From Gemmatimonadota bacterium (GTDB lineage: Bacteria; Gemmatimonadota; Gemmatimonadetes; Gemmatimonadales; Gemmatimonadaceae), in assembly GCA_016191225.1 (NCBI GenBank), contig JACPPC010000003.1:114098-178097 (forward strand): 64,000 nucleotides of DNA, in the 5' to 3' direction. Of this stretch, positions 8,895-17,096 are shown piece by piece. The first letter of the stretch is position 1. Each line of letters starts with the position of its first letter. A model generated the notes under the pieces. The model ran no database searches. It was not told the DNA's origin and saw only the letters and a program-made list of their open reading frames with translations. The position numbers were made by a program, and so were the translations under genes.

Positions 8895-9550
8895 CGGCGC
8901 GACGACCCGCGTGACGCGGCGCCCGGCACCACCCGCTCACGCCGCCGTCGTCGTTCCCCCACTCGCGTGGAGGGAGCACCCGCGGGCACGCCGGCCCAGC
9001 CGCCGTCGAGTCACCTGTCGCCGGTGATGGGCGCGCCCACCCTGCCGATCGTCACGCCTCCGCCGGGCCGGCCCGACGTCGCCTCGACCGACGCGCAGGT
9101 TCAGCAGCCGGCAATGGCGCTCCCCGGGGCCGCCCTTGCCGGCCCCTCCCGAGTTCCCGCGCTCGACGCATGCCCTGCCCGGGCCGTCCGTGGAGCGGGT
9201 GCTGCCCGGGCCGCGGTTCGTGCCGGCCGAGGCCGGCGGGCGGCGGGAGCGACCGTGCGTGCAGCAGCCGTTCGTGTTCGCGATCTCGCGGGGAGCAGGC
9301 GAGCCGGGCAACGGAAGGATCAACGGCCTCGCACGGAGCAAGGCGAGGGCTGGCTCGGGTCGTCGTCGGGCCGGTGCAGGGGCACAGCGGCTGCAATTCC
9401 CCGGGTGGTCGTGCACCAGGGGACGGCCTGGCGTGGCGAACGTCGGCCCAGCCCGATGTGCGAACCAGGCCCGGTTCGCCGGCGACCTCCGTGTTCTCCC
9501 GGCTGTTCTCGCGGGTTCTCCGTGAGAACGCCCCGCTCACCGTCCTCGCC
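8895..9550. other. Gene-poor region, no convincing gene
   Basis: About 655 bases between the hydrolase stop and the mazG stop. Open frames exist on both strands, but none shows a recognisable domain or a good ribosome site. Codon third positions look biased to G/C in one plus frame from about 8967 to 9140 and then in the next frame to about 9330, so an eroded gene is possible. The right end holds three GTTCTC copies and a hairpin (separate entry). Confidence 0.5.
9493..9529. repeat. Three GTTCTC copies ending in a perfect small palindrome
   Basis: GTTCTC occurs at 9493-9498, 9505-9510 and 9515-9520. The last copy pairs with GAGAAC at 9524-9529 around a CGT loop. The block lies 22 bases beyond the mazG stop (minus strand), so it might act in termination or as a protein-binding site. 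It has no T-tract. Confidence 0.4.
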
Positions 9551-10405
9551 CTACTTCTCCCCGCGCTTGACCTCGTCCCACAGGGCGTCGAGTTCGGCGA
9601 GGGACATGCCGTCGAGCACGAGCCCGCGCCGGCGCGCGAGCGCGGACACGGCGTCGAGTCGGCGCACGAACTTGAGGTTCGCCTGCTCGAGGGCGAGGGC
9701 CGCGTGCACGCCGGCCTTGCGGCAGAGGTTGACGCAGGCGAAGAGGAGGTCGCCGAGCTCGGCCTCGAGCCGGGCCGCGTGGGGGCCGGCGCCGGCGCTC
9801 ATGAGGTCTCCCGGCCCAGCCCGCTGCGCGGGCTCCGCTCGAGATGACGGGGCGGGGGATGCGGGCTCCGCTCGAGATGACCCCAACTCCCGCTCCACCT
9901 CGCGCAGTTCCTCCGCCACCTTCGCCGCCGGCCCGCGCGCGTCCGGCCAGTCGAAGCCCATCCCGGCCGCGCGATCCTGGAGACGGTGCGCGCGGTGCAG
10001 CGCCGGGAGGTCGACCGGGAGTCCGTCGGCGACGCTGTTGCGAGGCGTGGCCGCCTTCATCGCCTCCCACTCCCGCTTCTCGCCGCCACCGTACAGATGC
10101 GGATGCCGGGCACGCATCTTGGCGACCAGCCCCCCGGCCACGTCGTGCATGTCGAAGGCGCCGCGCTCCTCGGCCACGACCGAGTGAAAGAGGACCTGCA
10201 GCAGGAGGTCGCCAAGCTCCTCGCGCAGCAGGTCGTCGTTGCCGGCGCGCAGGGCATCGTCGACCTCGAGCGATTCCTCGATCAGGTACGGCCGCAGCGA
10301 CTGGTGCGTCTGCGCCGCGTCCCAGTCGCATCGCGCCCGCAGGTCGCGCATCAGGGCCAGCGTGTCGTCGAGAGACCCCTTAGTTTTCCCCGTTTCCCCC
10401 GTCAT
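9551..10405 (-). CDS. mazG: Nucleoside triphosphate pyrophosphohydrolase MazG
   Basis: 284 residues with two MazG alpha-helical modules. The first carries LIEESLEVDDAL (about 41-52) and EELGDLLLQVLFHS (about 62-75). The second carries KVAEELREVERE and EAELGDLLFACVNLCRK. These EExxE and ExxD clusters bind Mg and hydrolyse (d)NTPs to NMP plus pyrophosphate, a house-cleaning role. Odd feature: about 35 residues (roughly 175-210) between the two halves of the second module consist of repeats SSRAEPASPAP and SSRAEPAQRAG, encoded by a dispersed DNA repeat. They lie in the loop just before EAELGD and so may be tolerated. The ATG lies 23 bases from the divergent alr start. Confidence 0.92.
   Translation of the reverse strand: MTGETGKTKGSLDDTLALMRDLRARCDWDAAQTHQSLRPYLIEESLEVDDALRAGNDDLLREELGDLLLQVLFHSVVAEERGAFDMHDVAGGLVAKMRARHPHLYGGGEKREWEAMKAATPRNSVADGLPVDLPALHRAHRLQDRAAGMGFDWPDARGPAAKVAEELREVERELGSSRAEPASPAPSSRAEPAQRAGPGDLMSAGAGPHAARLEAELGDLLFACVNLCRKAGVHAALALEQANLKFVRRLDAVSALARRRGLVLDGMSLAELDALWDEVKRGEK
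9829..9881. repeat. Dispersed repeat copies inside mazG
   Basis: The 20-base sequence CGGGCTCCGCTCGAGATGAC occurs perfectly at 9829-9848 and 9862-9881, a 33-base period that keeps mazG in frame. On the minus strand it reads GTCATCTCGAGCGGAGCCCG, clearly related to the intergenic element at 751-842. Confidence 0.75.
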
Positions 10406-10428
10406 GACCGAAGGCTAGCACGCCCCAC
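10406..10428. promoter_or_regulatory. Divergent mazG/alr spacer with palindromic GCTAGC, candidate two-way promoter
   Basis: Only 23 bases separate the two ATG codons and no Shine-Dalgarno sequence is visible on either side. The palindrome GCTAGC yields TAGCAC (10416-10421) towards alr and TAGCCT (10417-10412) towards mazG, ending 7 and 6 bases before the respective ATG. That fits -10 boxes of leaderless transcripts, but the hexamers match the consensus only weakly. Confidence 0.3.
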
Positions 10429-11541
10429 ATGACCCGCCAACCGCCGAACACCGCCCGCGCCTGGGTGGATGTGGACCTTGCCGCCGTTCGCCGCAACGCG
10501 GAGCGGCTGCGGGCGCATTGCCGCACGCGGGTGATGCCGATCGTGAAGGCGGACGCCTACGGCCTCGGCGCGGTGCCGGTGGCGCGCGCGCTCGAGCCGC
10601 TCGATCCGTGGGGATTCGGCGTGGCGACCGTGAGCGAGGGGATCGCCCTGCGCGACGGCGGCGTGACCCGTCCGATCCTCGTCTGCCCGCCGGTGCTGCG
10701 CGACGAGTTCCCGGCGGCCGCCGAGGCGCGGCTGACGCTGGCACTGGGCCACGCCCCGGACGTGGCGGCCTGGCGCGCCGCCGGCGGTGGCGCCTGGCAC
10801 CTGTCCGTCGACACCGGGATGACGCGGGCCGGCGTGCGCTGGGACGACGTCGCGGCGATCGTCGACGCGGCCCGCGAGGCGCCCCCCGAGGGAGCGTTCA
10901 CGCACTTCCTGGCCGCCGAGCGCGGCGACGCGAGCATGGCGGTGCAGGAGGAGCGATTCCGGCTCGCGCTGGCGGCCCTGGCGAACCCGCCGGCGCTGCT
11001 GCACGCCGAGAACAGCGCCGCGGCGGCCCGGCGCCCCAATTCGCGCTACGGGCTGGTCCGCCCGGGACTCTTCCTGTGGGGAGTGTGGAGCGGCCCGGGA
11101 GCGCTGGTGACGCCGGATCCGGTGGCGGCGGTGCGGGCGCGCGTGACCGACGTGCACCGGGTGACGGCGCACGAGAGCGTGAGCTACGACGCCACATGGG
11201 TGGCCCACGGCCCGCGCCGGATCGCCACCGTGTCGCTGGGGTATGCCGACGGCTACCGCCGGGCGTTCGGCAACCGGGGCCACATGCTGGTCAACGGACG
11301 GCGCGCGCCCGTGGTCGGGGTGGTCACCATGGACATGACGATGCTCGACGTCACCGATGTTCCCTGCGAGGTCGGCGATGCCGCGACCGCGCTCGGCGCC
11401 GATGGCGGCGAGGCGATCACCGCCGAGGAGCTGGCGACGCTGGCGGAGTGCTCGCCGTACGAATTGCTCTGCGGGCTGCGGATGCGACTGGCGCGGCGCT
11501 ATCTCGACGGCGCCGCCGTGTCGGCGGGGACGGTGTCGTGA
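10429..11541 (+). CDS. alr: Alanine racemase
   Basis: 370 residues of a PLP fold type III enzyme that converts L-alanine to D-alanine for peptidoglycan. The Schiff-base Lys is Lys40 in IVKADAYGLGA and the second catalytic base is the Tyr in SLGYADGYRRAF near residue 265. The C-terminal beta domain includes MDMTMLDVTDV. The length is normal. It is the first gene of a long plus-strand run in which nearly all neighbours overlap; its stop shares GTGA with the deoB start. D-alanine synthesis and nucleoside salvage have no direct link, so the pairing is likely only an expression unit. Confidence 0.95.
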   Translation: MTRQPPNTARAWVDVDLAAVRRNAERLRAHCRTRVMPIVKADAYGLGAVPVARALEPLDPWGFGVATVSEGIALRDGGVTRPILVCPPVLRDEFPAAAEARLTLALGHAPDVAAWRAAGGGAWHLSVDTGMTRAGVRWDDVAAIVDAAREAPPEGAFTHFLAAERGDASMAVQEERFRLALAALANPPALLHAENSAAAARRPNSRYGLVRPGLFLWGVWSGPGALVTPDPVAAVRARVTDVHRVTAHESVSYDATWVAHGPRRIATVSLGYADGYRRAFGNRGHMLVNGRRAPVVGVVTMDMTMLDVTDVPCEVGDAATALGADGGEAITAEELATLAECSPYELLCGLRMRLARRYLDGAAVSAGTVS

Positions 11542-12707
11542 GCCGCCGGCGCGCCGCGATCGTGATCCTCGACGGCGTCGGCATCGGCGAGGCCGCCGAC
11601 GCCGCGGCCTATGGCGACGGGGGGAGCAACACGCTGGGGAACCTCGCCCGCGCGGTGGGGGGACTGGACCTGCCGCAGTTGCAGCGCGCCGGCCTGGGGA
11701 ACATCGCCCCCCTTGCCGGCGTCGCGCCGGCAGGCGCGCCGCTGGCGGCGTGGGGCCTGATGGAGCCGCGCTCGGCGGGCAAGGACTCGACGACGGGACA
11801 CTGGGAGATCGCCGGCGTGCGGCTGGCGCGGCCCTTCCCGACCTATCCGGGCGGCTTCCCGGCCGGGCTCGTGGCCGAGTGGTCGCGGCGCACCGGGCGC
11901 GGGGTGCTCGGCAACGTGGTGGGGAGCGGCACGGCGATCATCGACCAGTTCGGGGCCGAGCACGAGCGCACCGGGGCGTGGATCCTGTACACGAGCGCGG
12001 ACTCGGTCTTCCAGGTGGCGGCGCACGAGGCGACGGTGCCGCTCGCCGAGCTGTACGCGGCGTGCGAGGCGGCCCGCGCGCTGCTGGTGGCGCCCCACGA
12101 CGTGTCGCGCGTGATCGCGCGGCCGTTCACCGGTGTCCCGGGGGCATACCAGCGCACGGCGAACCGCAGGGACCTCTCGATCGCGCCGCCGCAGGACACC
12201 CTCCTCGACATGCTGGCCGGGGCTGGGGTGGAGCGGCACGGGGTGGGGAAGGTCGACGATCTCTTTGCGGGACGCGGGATCCGGTCGGCGCACACGGCCC
12301 GGAACGCCGACGGGATCGCGCTGATCGAGGGCTGGCTGAAGCGCGGGAGTGGGTTCCTGCTGGCCAATCTGGTAGATTTCGACCAGCAGTTCGGGCACCG
12401 CAACGACGTTGCGGGGTTTCATGGGGCGCTGCGGGAGTTCGACGCCGCGCTGCCCCGCCTATTGTCCCACCTTCGCGACGACGACGTGCTCTTCCTGACG
12501 GCCGACCACGGGAACGACCCCACCACCCCCAGCACCGACCATGCGCGCGAGCGGGTGCCGCTGCTGGCGTTCGGGCCGGCGGTGCACCCGGTGGGGGTGG
12601 GGCTTCGCGACGGCTTCGGCGACCTCGGGGCGACCGTGGCGCAGTGGCTCGGGGTCCCGTTCACCGGCACGGGGCGCTCGTTCCTCGACCAGATCGAGCG
12701 GACATGA
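11538..12707 (+). CDS. deoB: Phosphopentomutase
   Basis: 389 residues from a GTG start overlapping the alr stop by four bases. It belongs to the alkaline-phosphatase superfamily. Metal ligands are visible in VILDGVGIGE (Asp12), SAGKDSTTGHWE (the Thr of the catalytic site), NLVDFDQQFGHRND and LTADHGNDP. The enzyme interconverts (deoxy)ribose 1- and 5-phosphates in nucleoside catabolism. The end overlaps cdd by ATGA. Together with cdd it forms a pyrimidine/deoxynucleoside salvage pair, and the next gene is a microcompartment vertex protein. Confidence 0.95.
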   Translation: MSRRRAAIVILDGVGIGEAADAAAYGDGGSNTLGNLARAVGGLDLPQLQRAGLGNIAPLAGVAPAGAPLAAWGLMEPRSAGKDSTTGHWEIAGVRLARPFPTYPGGFPAGLVAEWSRRTGRGVLGNVVGSGTAIIDQFGAEHERTGAWILYTSADSVFQVAAHEATVPLAELYAACEAARALLVAPHDVSRVIARPFTGVPGAYQRTANRRDLSIAPPQDTLLDMLAGAGVERHGVGKVDDLFAGRGIRSAHTARNADGIALIEGWLKRGSGFLLANLVDFDQQFGHRNDVAGFHGALREFDAALPRLLSHLRDDDVLFLTADHGNDPTTPSTDHARERVPLLAFGPAVHPVGVGLRDGFGDLGATVAQWLGVPFTGTGRSFLDQIERT

Positions 12708-13129
12708 CCACCGACCCGCTGGATCGGGTGCGCGCCGAGGCCCGCAAGGCGATGGCGCAGGCCTACGCCCCGTACTCGGGGTTCAAGGTCGGGGCGGCGC
12801 TGCTCTGCGCCGACCACACGGTTGTGGCGGGGTGCAACGTGGAGAGCGCGTCGTACCCGGTGGGGATCTGCGCCGAGCGGTCGGCGCTGGGGGCCGCGAT
12901 CACGAGGGGGATGCGCGAGTTTCGCGCGATCGTGATCATGACCGACGCGGTGGAGCCGACGGCCCCCTGCGGCATGTGCCGCCAGGCGCTGGCCGAGTTC
13001 GCCCCCGACCTTGCCGTGATCAGCCGCACCTCGGGGGGACGCGAGATGCAGTGGTCGCTCGCCGAGCTCCTGCCGCGGCCGTTCACCCCCTCCTCCCTTC
13101 CATCCGGCGCAGGCCTGAATTCAGCGTGA
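12704..13129 (+). CDS. cdd: Cytidine deaminase
   Basis: 141 residues of a homotetrameric-type cytidine deaminase that turns (deoxy)cytidine into (deoxy)uridine. Key elements are YAPYSGFKVGAALL at the N-terminus, the zinc/catalytic motif CAERSALG (Cys ligand and Glu base) and PCGMCRQALAEF with the other two Cys ligands. The ATG overlaps the deoB stop. The last dozen residues (PSSLPSGAGLNSA) are a tail beyond the usual end. The next gene starts seven bases later. Confidence 0.94.
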   Translation: MTTDPLDRVRAEARKAMAQAYAPYSGFKVGAALLCADHTVVAGCNVESASYPVGICAERSALGAAITRGMREFRAIVIMTDAVEPTAPCGMCRQALAEFAPDLAVISRTSGGREMQWSLAELLPRPFTPSSLPSGAGLNSA

Positions 13130-13136
13130 GAACCCT

Positions 13137-13424
13137 GTGAAGCTCGGCCGCATTGTCGGCACGGTGGTGTCCACCCGCAAGGACCCGTCGCTCGCCTCGC
13201 TCAAGCTGCTCATCGTCGAGCATGTCGGGCCCGACCTCAAGTCCGAGGGGGCCTACGTGATCGCCGTGGACTCGGTCGGCGCCGGCGTGGGCGAGGTGGT
13301 GCTGACGGCGAGCGGCAGCTCGGCCCGGCTCACCGCGCAGACCAGGGACAAGCCGGTGGACGCGGTGATCATGGGGATCGTGGACAACTTCGACATCGAC
13401 GGGCGGAGCGTGAAGCTTGCGTAA
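13137..13424 (+). CDS. EutN/CcmL-family bacterial microcompartment vertex protein (BMC-P)
   Basis: 95 residues from a GTG start, the full length of a BMC-P domain. The family pattern is clear: KLGRIVGTVVSTRKDPSL at the start, then AVDSVGAGVGEVVLTASGSS and TRDKPVDAVIMGIVD. These proteins form pentamers that cap the vertices of microcompartment shells. No BMC-H or BMC-T shell gene, encapsulation peptide or aldehyde dehydrogenase is in the window, so this copy is isolated here. It is embedded between cdd and a lipoprotein gene, overlapping the latter by eight bases. A role in a deoxyribose or sugar-phosphate compartment is possible given deoB next door, but that is inference. Confidence 0.9.
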   Translation: MKLGRIVGTVVSTRKDPSLASLKLLIVEHVGPDLKSEGAYVIAVDSVGAGVGEVVLTASGSSARLTAQTRDKPVDAVIMGIVDNFDIDGRSVKLA

Positions 13425-14715
13425 GGCGCTCGTCGTGACCGCCATGGTGCTGGCGGCCGTCGTCGCGGGGTGCGCCGAACAGGAAGTCGGAAGCCAGAGT
13501 TGCCCGATCCTCTGCCCGCAACAGACCGTGGTGGTGAAGGACACGACTTTCGACGCCGTGTTCACCGACACCACCCTGCAGGGATTCCCCAGCTTCGGGT
13601 CGTCGCTCGAGCTGATCGTGGCGAGCGCGGGCGACACGCTCGACACGCGGGCGATCATCCGCTACGACTCCCTCACGCGCAGCTTCCTGCCGGTGGGCTT
13701 TCCCGCGGACTCGCCGCTGGTGCCGATCGCCAACCCCGACAGTGCGCGCCTGCGGCTCTACGTCGACACGGCCCGGTCGCATGTGCCGGCCTTCTTCACG
13801 ATCGAGGCGTACGACGTCGACACGACGTCGGCCGACTCGCTCACGGCCCTCCTCACGCCGCTCTTCCGCCCGGACCGGCTGATCGGCGGCCGGCTCTACG
13901 CCGCGGCCGAGCTCCTCGACACGCTGAGCGTGCCGATCGACACGGCGAAGCTGCGGGCGATCGTGACCGGCGGCCGGCGCCTGCGCGTCGGGCTGCGGGT
14001 GGTGGCCAGCGGGAGCGCGGAGATCCGGTTCTTCTCGAGCGAGACGAGCAGCGGCGCCCGGCTCTACTACAAGGCGGCCCCCGACTCGGGGGCGCAGATG
14101 GTGGCGCACCTGCCGCGCTCCCTGACGCCGCCGTTGTACAGCACGCTGCAGCAGGCGTACACGGACTACTCGCTGATCGTGAAGGGCGCCTTCGGCGCGC
14201 TCCCGGCCGCGACCACGGCCGTGGGGGGGATGCCGGCGCGGCGCTTCGTGCTCACGGTGGCGCTCCCCGACCGCATCGTCGACAGCTCGGAGGTCGTGCG
14301 GGCGACGCTGACCCTGACGCAGCGCCCGAACCTCGACACGTATCGCGCCGGCGACTCGCTGGCGATCTACCCGCTGGTGCTCGTCGCGACGTCGTACATC
14401 CTGGACCCGTTCCGAGCGGTGGAACTGGCCGTGCCCCTCACCGGTGCGATCCGCTCACAGTACACGCGGCAGTCGTATTCCGACTCGCTGCGGATGGCGC
14501 CGCGCGACAGTGGCGTGCGCGCCTTCGAGATGACCGCACTCCTGCGCGAGTGGCGGCGCAACAAGACGTTCCTCCGCCGGGTGATCGTGTTCCGGGTGGG
14601 GGACGAGGGGTTCGACCCCGGTGACCTGCGGTTCTTCGGGACCGGCGCCCCGGCGTCGGTGCGGCCGCGGATCCGCCTCCAGTACGTTCCCGCGGCCAGC
14701 CGGCAGATCCCGTGA
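13417..14715 (+). CDS. Lipoprotein of unknown function
   Basis: 432 residues from a TTG start overlapping the vertex gene by eight bases. A lipoprotein signal (ALVVTAMVLAAVVAGC) leads to a mature Cys. The rest is beta-rich with repeated short segments such as TVVVKDTTFDAVF, ARLRLYVDT, AEIRFFSSET and RPRIRLQYVP, and a Ser/Asp-rich middle. I recognise no named domain. The pattern of paired halves resembles secreted carbohydrate-binding DNRLRE-like repeats only vaguely. Its stop overlaps the following barrel gene by four bases (GTGA), so the two probably act as a lipoprotein/outer-membrane pair. Confidence 0.72.
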   Translation: MRKALVVTAMVLAAVVAGCAEQEVGSQSCPILCPQQTVVVKDTTFDAVFTDTTLQGFPSFGSSLELIVASAGDTLDTRAIIRYDSLTRSFLPVGFPADSPLVPIANPDSARLRLYVDTARSHVPAFFTIEAYDVDTTSADSLTALLTPLFRPDRLIGGRLYAAAELLDTLSVPIDTAKLRAIVTGGRRLRVGLRVVASGSAEIRFFSSETSSGARLYYKAAPDSGAQMVAHLPRSLTPPLYSTLQQAYTDYSLIVKGAFGALPAATTAVGGMPARRFVLTVALPDRIVDSSEVVRATLTLTQRPNLDTYRAGDSLAIYPLVLVATSYILDPFRAVELAVPLTGAIRSQYTRQSYSDSLRMAPRDSGVRAFEMTALLREWRRNKTFLRRVIVFRVGDEGFDPGDLRFFGTGAPASVRPRIRLQYVPAASRQIP

Positions 14716-15896
14716 CGCGCTACCCGATGTCCCGCCGGTCGCCCGCCGCCGTGCTCGCGATCGCGATCGCGCTCGCCGCCGCCCTGCTCGCGGCCGCGGC
14801 GGTCCCCGCCGGCGCGCAAGGCACGCTGTCGACGCAGGGCTACGGCTTCTCGTCGGGCGAGTTCAGCACCCGCGCCCGCGGCACCGCCGGCGCCCTCGGC
14901 GAGTTCGACGCCATCTCGCCGCTCAACCCCTCGGCGATGGCGGAGCTCGGCCGGTCGTCGATCTACCTGCAGTACGACCCCGAGTTCCGCTCCACGCAGG
15001 TGCCGGGAAACCAGACGTCGACCTCGGTCTTCCGCTTCCCGATCTTCAGCGCGATCCTCGCCGTCGGCGAGAACGGCCGCGGCGCCGTCGGCTTCTCGGC
15101 GTCGAGCTTCCTCGACCGCACGTGGGCGATCAGCGACTCGGCGCTCCAGAACGTCGGCGGCGACACCGCGACGTACACGCAGGTGCAGTCGAGCCGCGGC
15201 GGCATGAGCGACGTGCGGCTCGCGTTCGCCTGGCGGTTCACGGACAAGATCCGCGCCGGGCTCGCGGTGCACGCGATCGTCGGCAGCAACCAGGTCTTCA
15301 CCACGCGCCAGTACGGGGACTCGAGCCAGTACGTGTCGGCGAACCTCAGCTGGGACCTGCGCTACTCCGGCAAGGCGATCTCGTTCGGCGCGGAGTACCA
15401 GCCCGTTCCCAAGCTCACCCTCGCGGCGACCTATCGCCGCGGCTTCGGGCTCACCGTCTCGCTGCGCGACTCCGTCACCCTCGGAAGCGGCCGCGTCCCC
15501 GACCGGTTCTCGTTCGGCGTGCGCGCCGACATCGCCAAGGGGTCGCAGGTCACGGCCAGCACCGTGTTCACCACGTGGTCGTCGATGTCGTCGATGCTGG
15601 AGCCGGGGTCGGTGGCGATCGACAGCTGGGACACCGCGATCGGGATCGAGACGGCCGGACCGATCACGCTCGGGCTCCCCACGATCTGGCGCGCCGGCCT
15701 TGCCACGCGCGGGCTGCCGTTTGCGGTGCGCACGATCGGCGTGCGCGAGGCCAGCGCGGCGGCGGGGATCAGCTTCCTGATCTCCCAGGGGCGCGGGATC
15801 CTCGACCTCGCCCTGCAGCGCGCCCAGCGGTCGGCCAGCGGCGGGTTGAGCGAGTCCGCGTGGACCGTCAGCGTCGGGCTCATGGTCAGCCCCTGA
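14712..15896 (+). CDS. Outer-membrane beta-barrel protein, FadL/PorV-like
   Basis: 394 residues with a long signal peptide (hydrophobic about 12-34, ending AGAQG). The mature part begins with TLSTQGYGFSSGEFSTRARG, followed by an early conserved block (FDAISPLNPSAMAELG) and many alternating amphipathic strands with aromatic ends, ending SVGLMVSP. This fits the FadL/PorV-like superfamily of 14-strand barrels. The GTG start overlaps the lipoprotein gene. Function could be substrate passage or help in secretion; nothing in the sequence decides. The next gene begins 30 bases later. Confidence 0.72.
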   Translation: MTRYPMSRRSPAAVLAIAIALAAALLAAAAVPAGAQGTLSTQGYGFSSGEFSTRARGTAGALGEFDAISPLNPSAMAELGRSSIYLQYDPEFRSTQVPGNQTSTSVFRFPIFSAILAVGENGRGAVGFSASSFLDRTWAISDSALQNVGGDTATYTQVQSSRGGMSDVRLAFAWRFTDKIRAGLAVHAIVGSNQVFTTRQYGDSSQYVSANLSWDLRYSGKAISFGAEYQPVPKLTLAATYRRGFGLTVSLRDSVTLGSGRVPDRFSFGVRADIAKGSQVTASTVFTTWSSMSSMLEPGSVAIDSWDTAIGIETAGPITLGLPTIWRAGLATRGLPFAVRTIGVREASAAAGISFLISQGRGILDLALQRAQRSASGGLSESAWTVSVGLMVSP

Positions 15897-15926
15897 CGCG
15901 GATGACCGGCACCCGGGGCTGAGTCG

Positions 15927-17096
15927 ATGACCGCGCCGGCGGCGGGCGCCGCCCCCCTCGTGCTCGTCGCCGACGACGTGCCGGCCAACGTCGAGCTCCT
16001 CGTCGACCAGCTTCGCACCCTCGGCTTCCGCACGGTCAGCGCGCACGACGGCCCGTCCGCCCTCGCCGCGGCCCGCGACCACCGCCCCGACCTCGCGATC
16101 CTCGACGTCGCGATGCCCGCCGGCGACCTCGGCGTCGAGGAGCGTTCGACCGGCTTCGAGGTCTGCCGGCGAATCAAGCGCGAGGAGCGCACGGCCGGAG
16201 TGCCGGTCATCTTCGTCACGGCGCTCAACGACAGCACGGACCGGGTGAAGGCGATCGCGGCCGGCGGCGACGACTTCCTCACCAAGCCGCACAACCGGAT
16301 GGTGCTCGGCGCCCGCGTGCGGTCGCTGCTCAAGCTGCGCAGCGCCACCGAGGCGCTGCAGGACAGCTACCGCAAGCTCCGCGAGCTCGAGAAGGTGCGC
16401 GATGACCTGATGAAGATGATCGTGCACGACCTCAAGACGCCGCTCACCGCGGTGCTGGCAACGGTCGAGATGCTGCTCGACGGCGACTTCGGGGAGGTGA
16501 GCGCGCCGCAGTCCGGTGCCCTCGCCGACACCCAGGCCAAGGCCGAGGACCTGCTGTCGCTGATCGAGGACCTGCTCGAGCTGGCGCGACTCGAGGAATC
16601 GCACATCGCCCTCGACCTCACGCGCGTCGAGCCGGCGGCGCTGCTGGGCCGGCTGGCGGAGGGCTGGCGGCTGCGGCTGCGGCAGGAGGGGGCGACCCTC
16701 GCCCTCGACGTCGCGCCGGGGCTCCCCGCGCTGCACGCCGACGCGCGGCTGCTCGAGCGGCTGCTCAACAACCTCCTGCAGAACGCGATCGTGCATGGCG
16801 GGCGCGGCGTGCACGTCACGGTGGGGGCCGCCAGCGACGCGGGCGGCGTGCGCTTTGCGGTGACCGACACCGGCCCCGGGATCGCCGCCGCCTACCACGA
16901 GCTGATCTTCCGCAAGTTCGAGACGGTGCGGCTCGCGGCGGCGCCGCGGGCGCGATCGTCGGGACTCGGACTCTCGTTCTGCAAGCTGGTGGCCGAAGCC
17001 CACGGTGGCCGGATCTGGGTGCAGAGCGCCGAGGGGAAGGGGAGCACCTTCTTCGTGGTGGTGCCGCCCGGCGGCGGCCCCGGGGACGCCGCGTGA
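15927..17096 (+). CDS. Response regulator-histidine kinase (REC-HisKA-HATPase)
   Basis: 389 residues, cytoplasmic, with no membrane segment. An N-terminal receiver (about 11-130) has DD at 16-17, Asp60 as phosphoacceptor in LAILDVAMP and Lys120 in FLTKPH. A dimerisation/HisKA helix follows with His167 in MIVHDLKTPL, then HATPase boxes NNLLQNAIVHGG (N), TDTGPGI (G1) and SSGLGLSFC (G2). The receiver-before-kinase order suggests that another kinase feeds it, perhaps the hybrid kinase type at base 1. It shares GTGA with mtaB. Output partner unknown. Confidence 0.92.
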   Translation: MTAPAAGAAPLVLVADDVPANVELLVDQLRTLGFRTVSAHDGPSALAAARDHRPDLAILDVAMPAGDLGVEERSTGFEVCRRIKREERTAGVPVIFVTALNDSTDRVKAIAAGGDDFLTKPHNRMVLGARVRSLLKLRSATEALQDSYRKLRELEKVRDDLMKMIVHDLKTPLTAVLATVEMLLDGDFGEVSAPQSGALADTQAKAEDLLSLIEDLLELARLEESHIALDLTRVEPAALLGRLAEGWRLRLRQEGATLALDVAPGLPALHADARLLERLLNNLLQNAIVHGGRGVHVTVGAASDAGGVRFAVTDTGPGIAAAYHELIFRKFETVRLAAAPRARSSGLGLSFCKLVAEAHGGRIWVQSAEGKGSTFFVVVPPGGGPGDAA

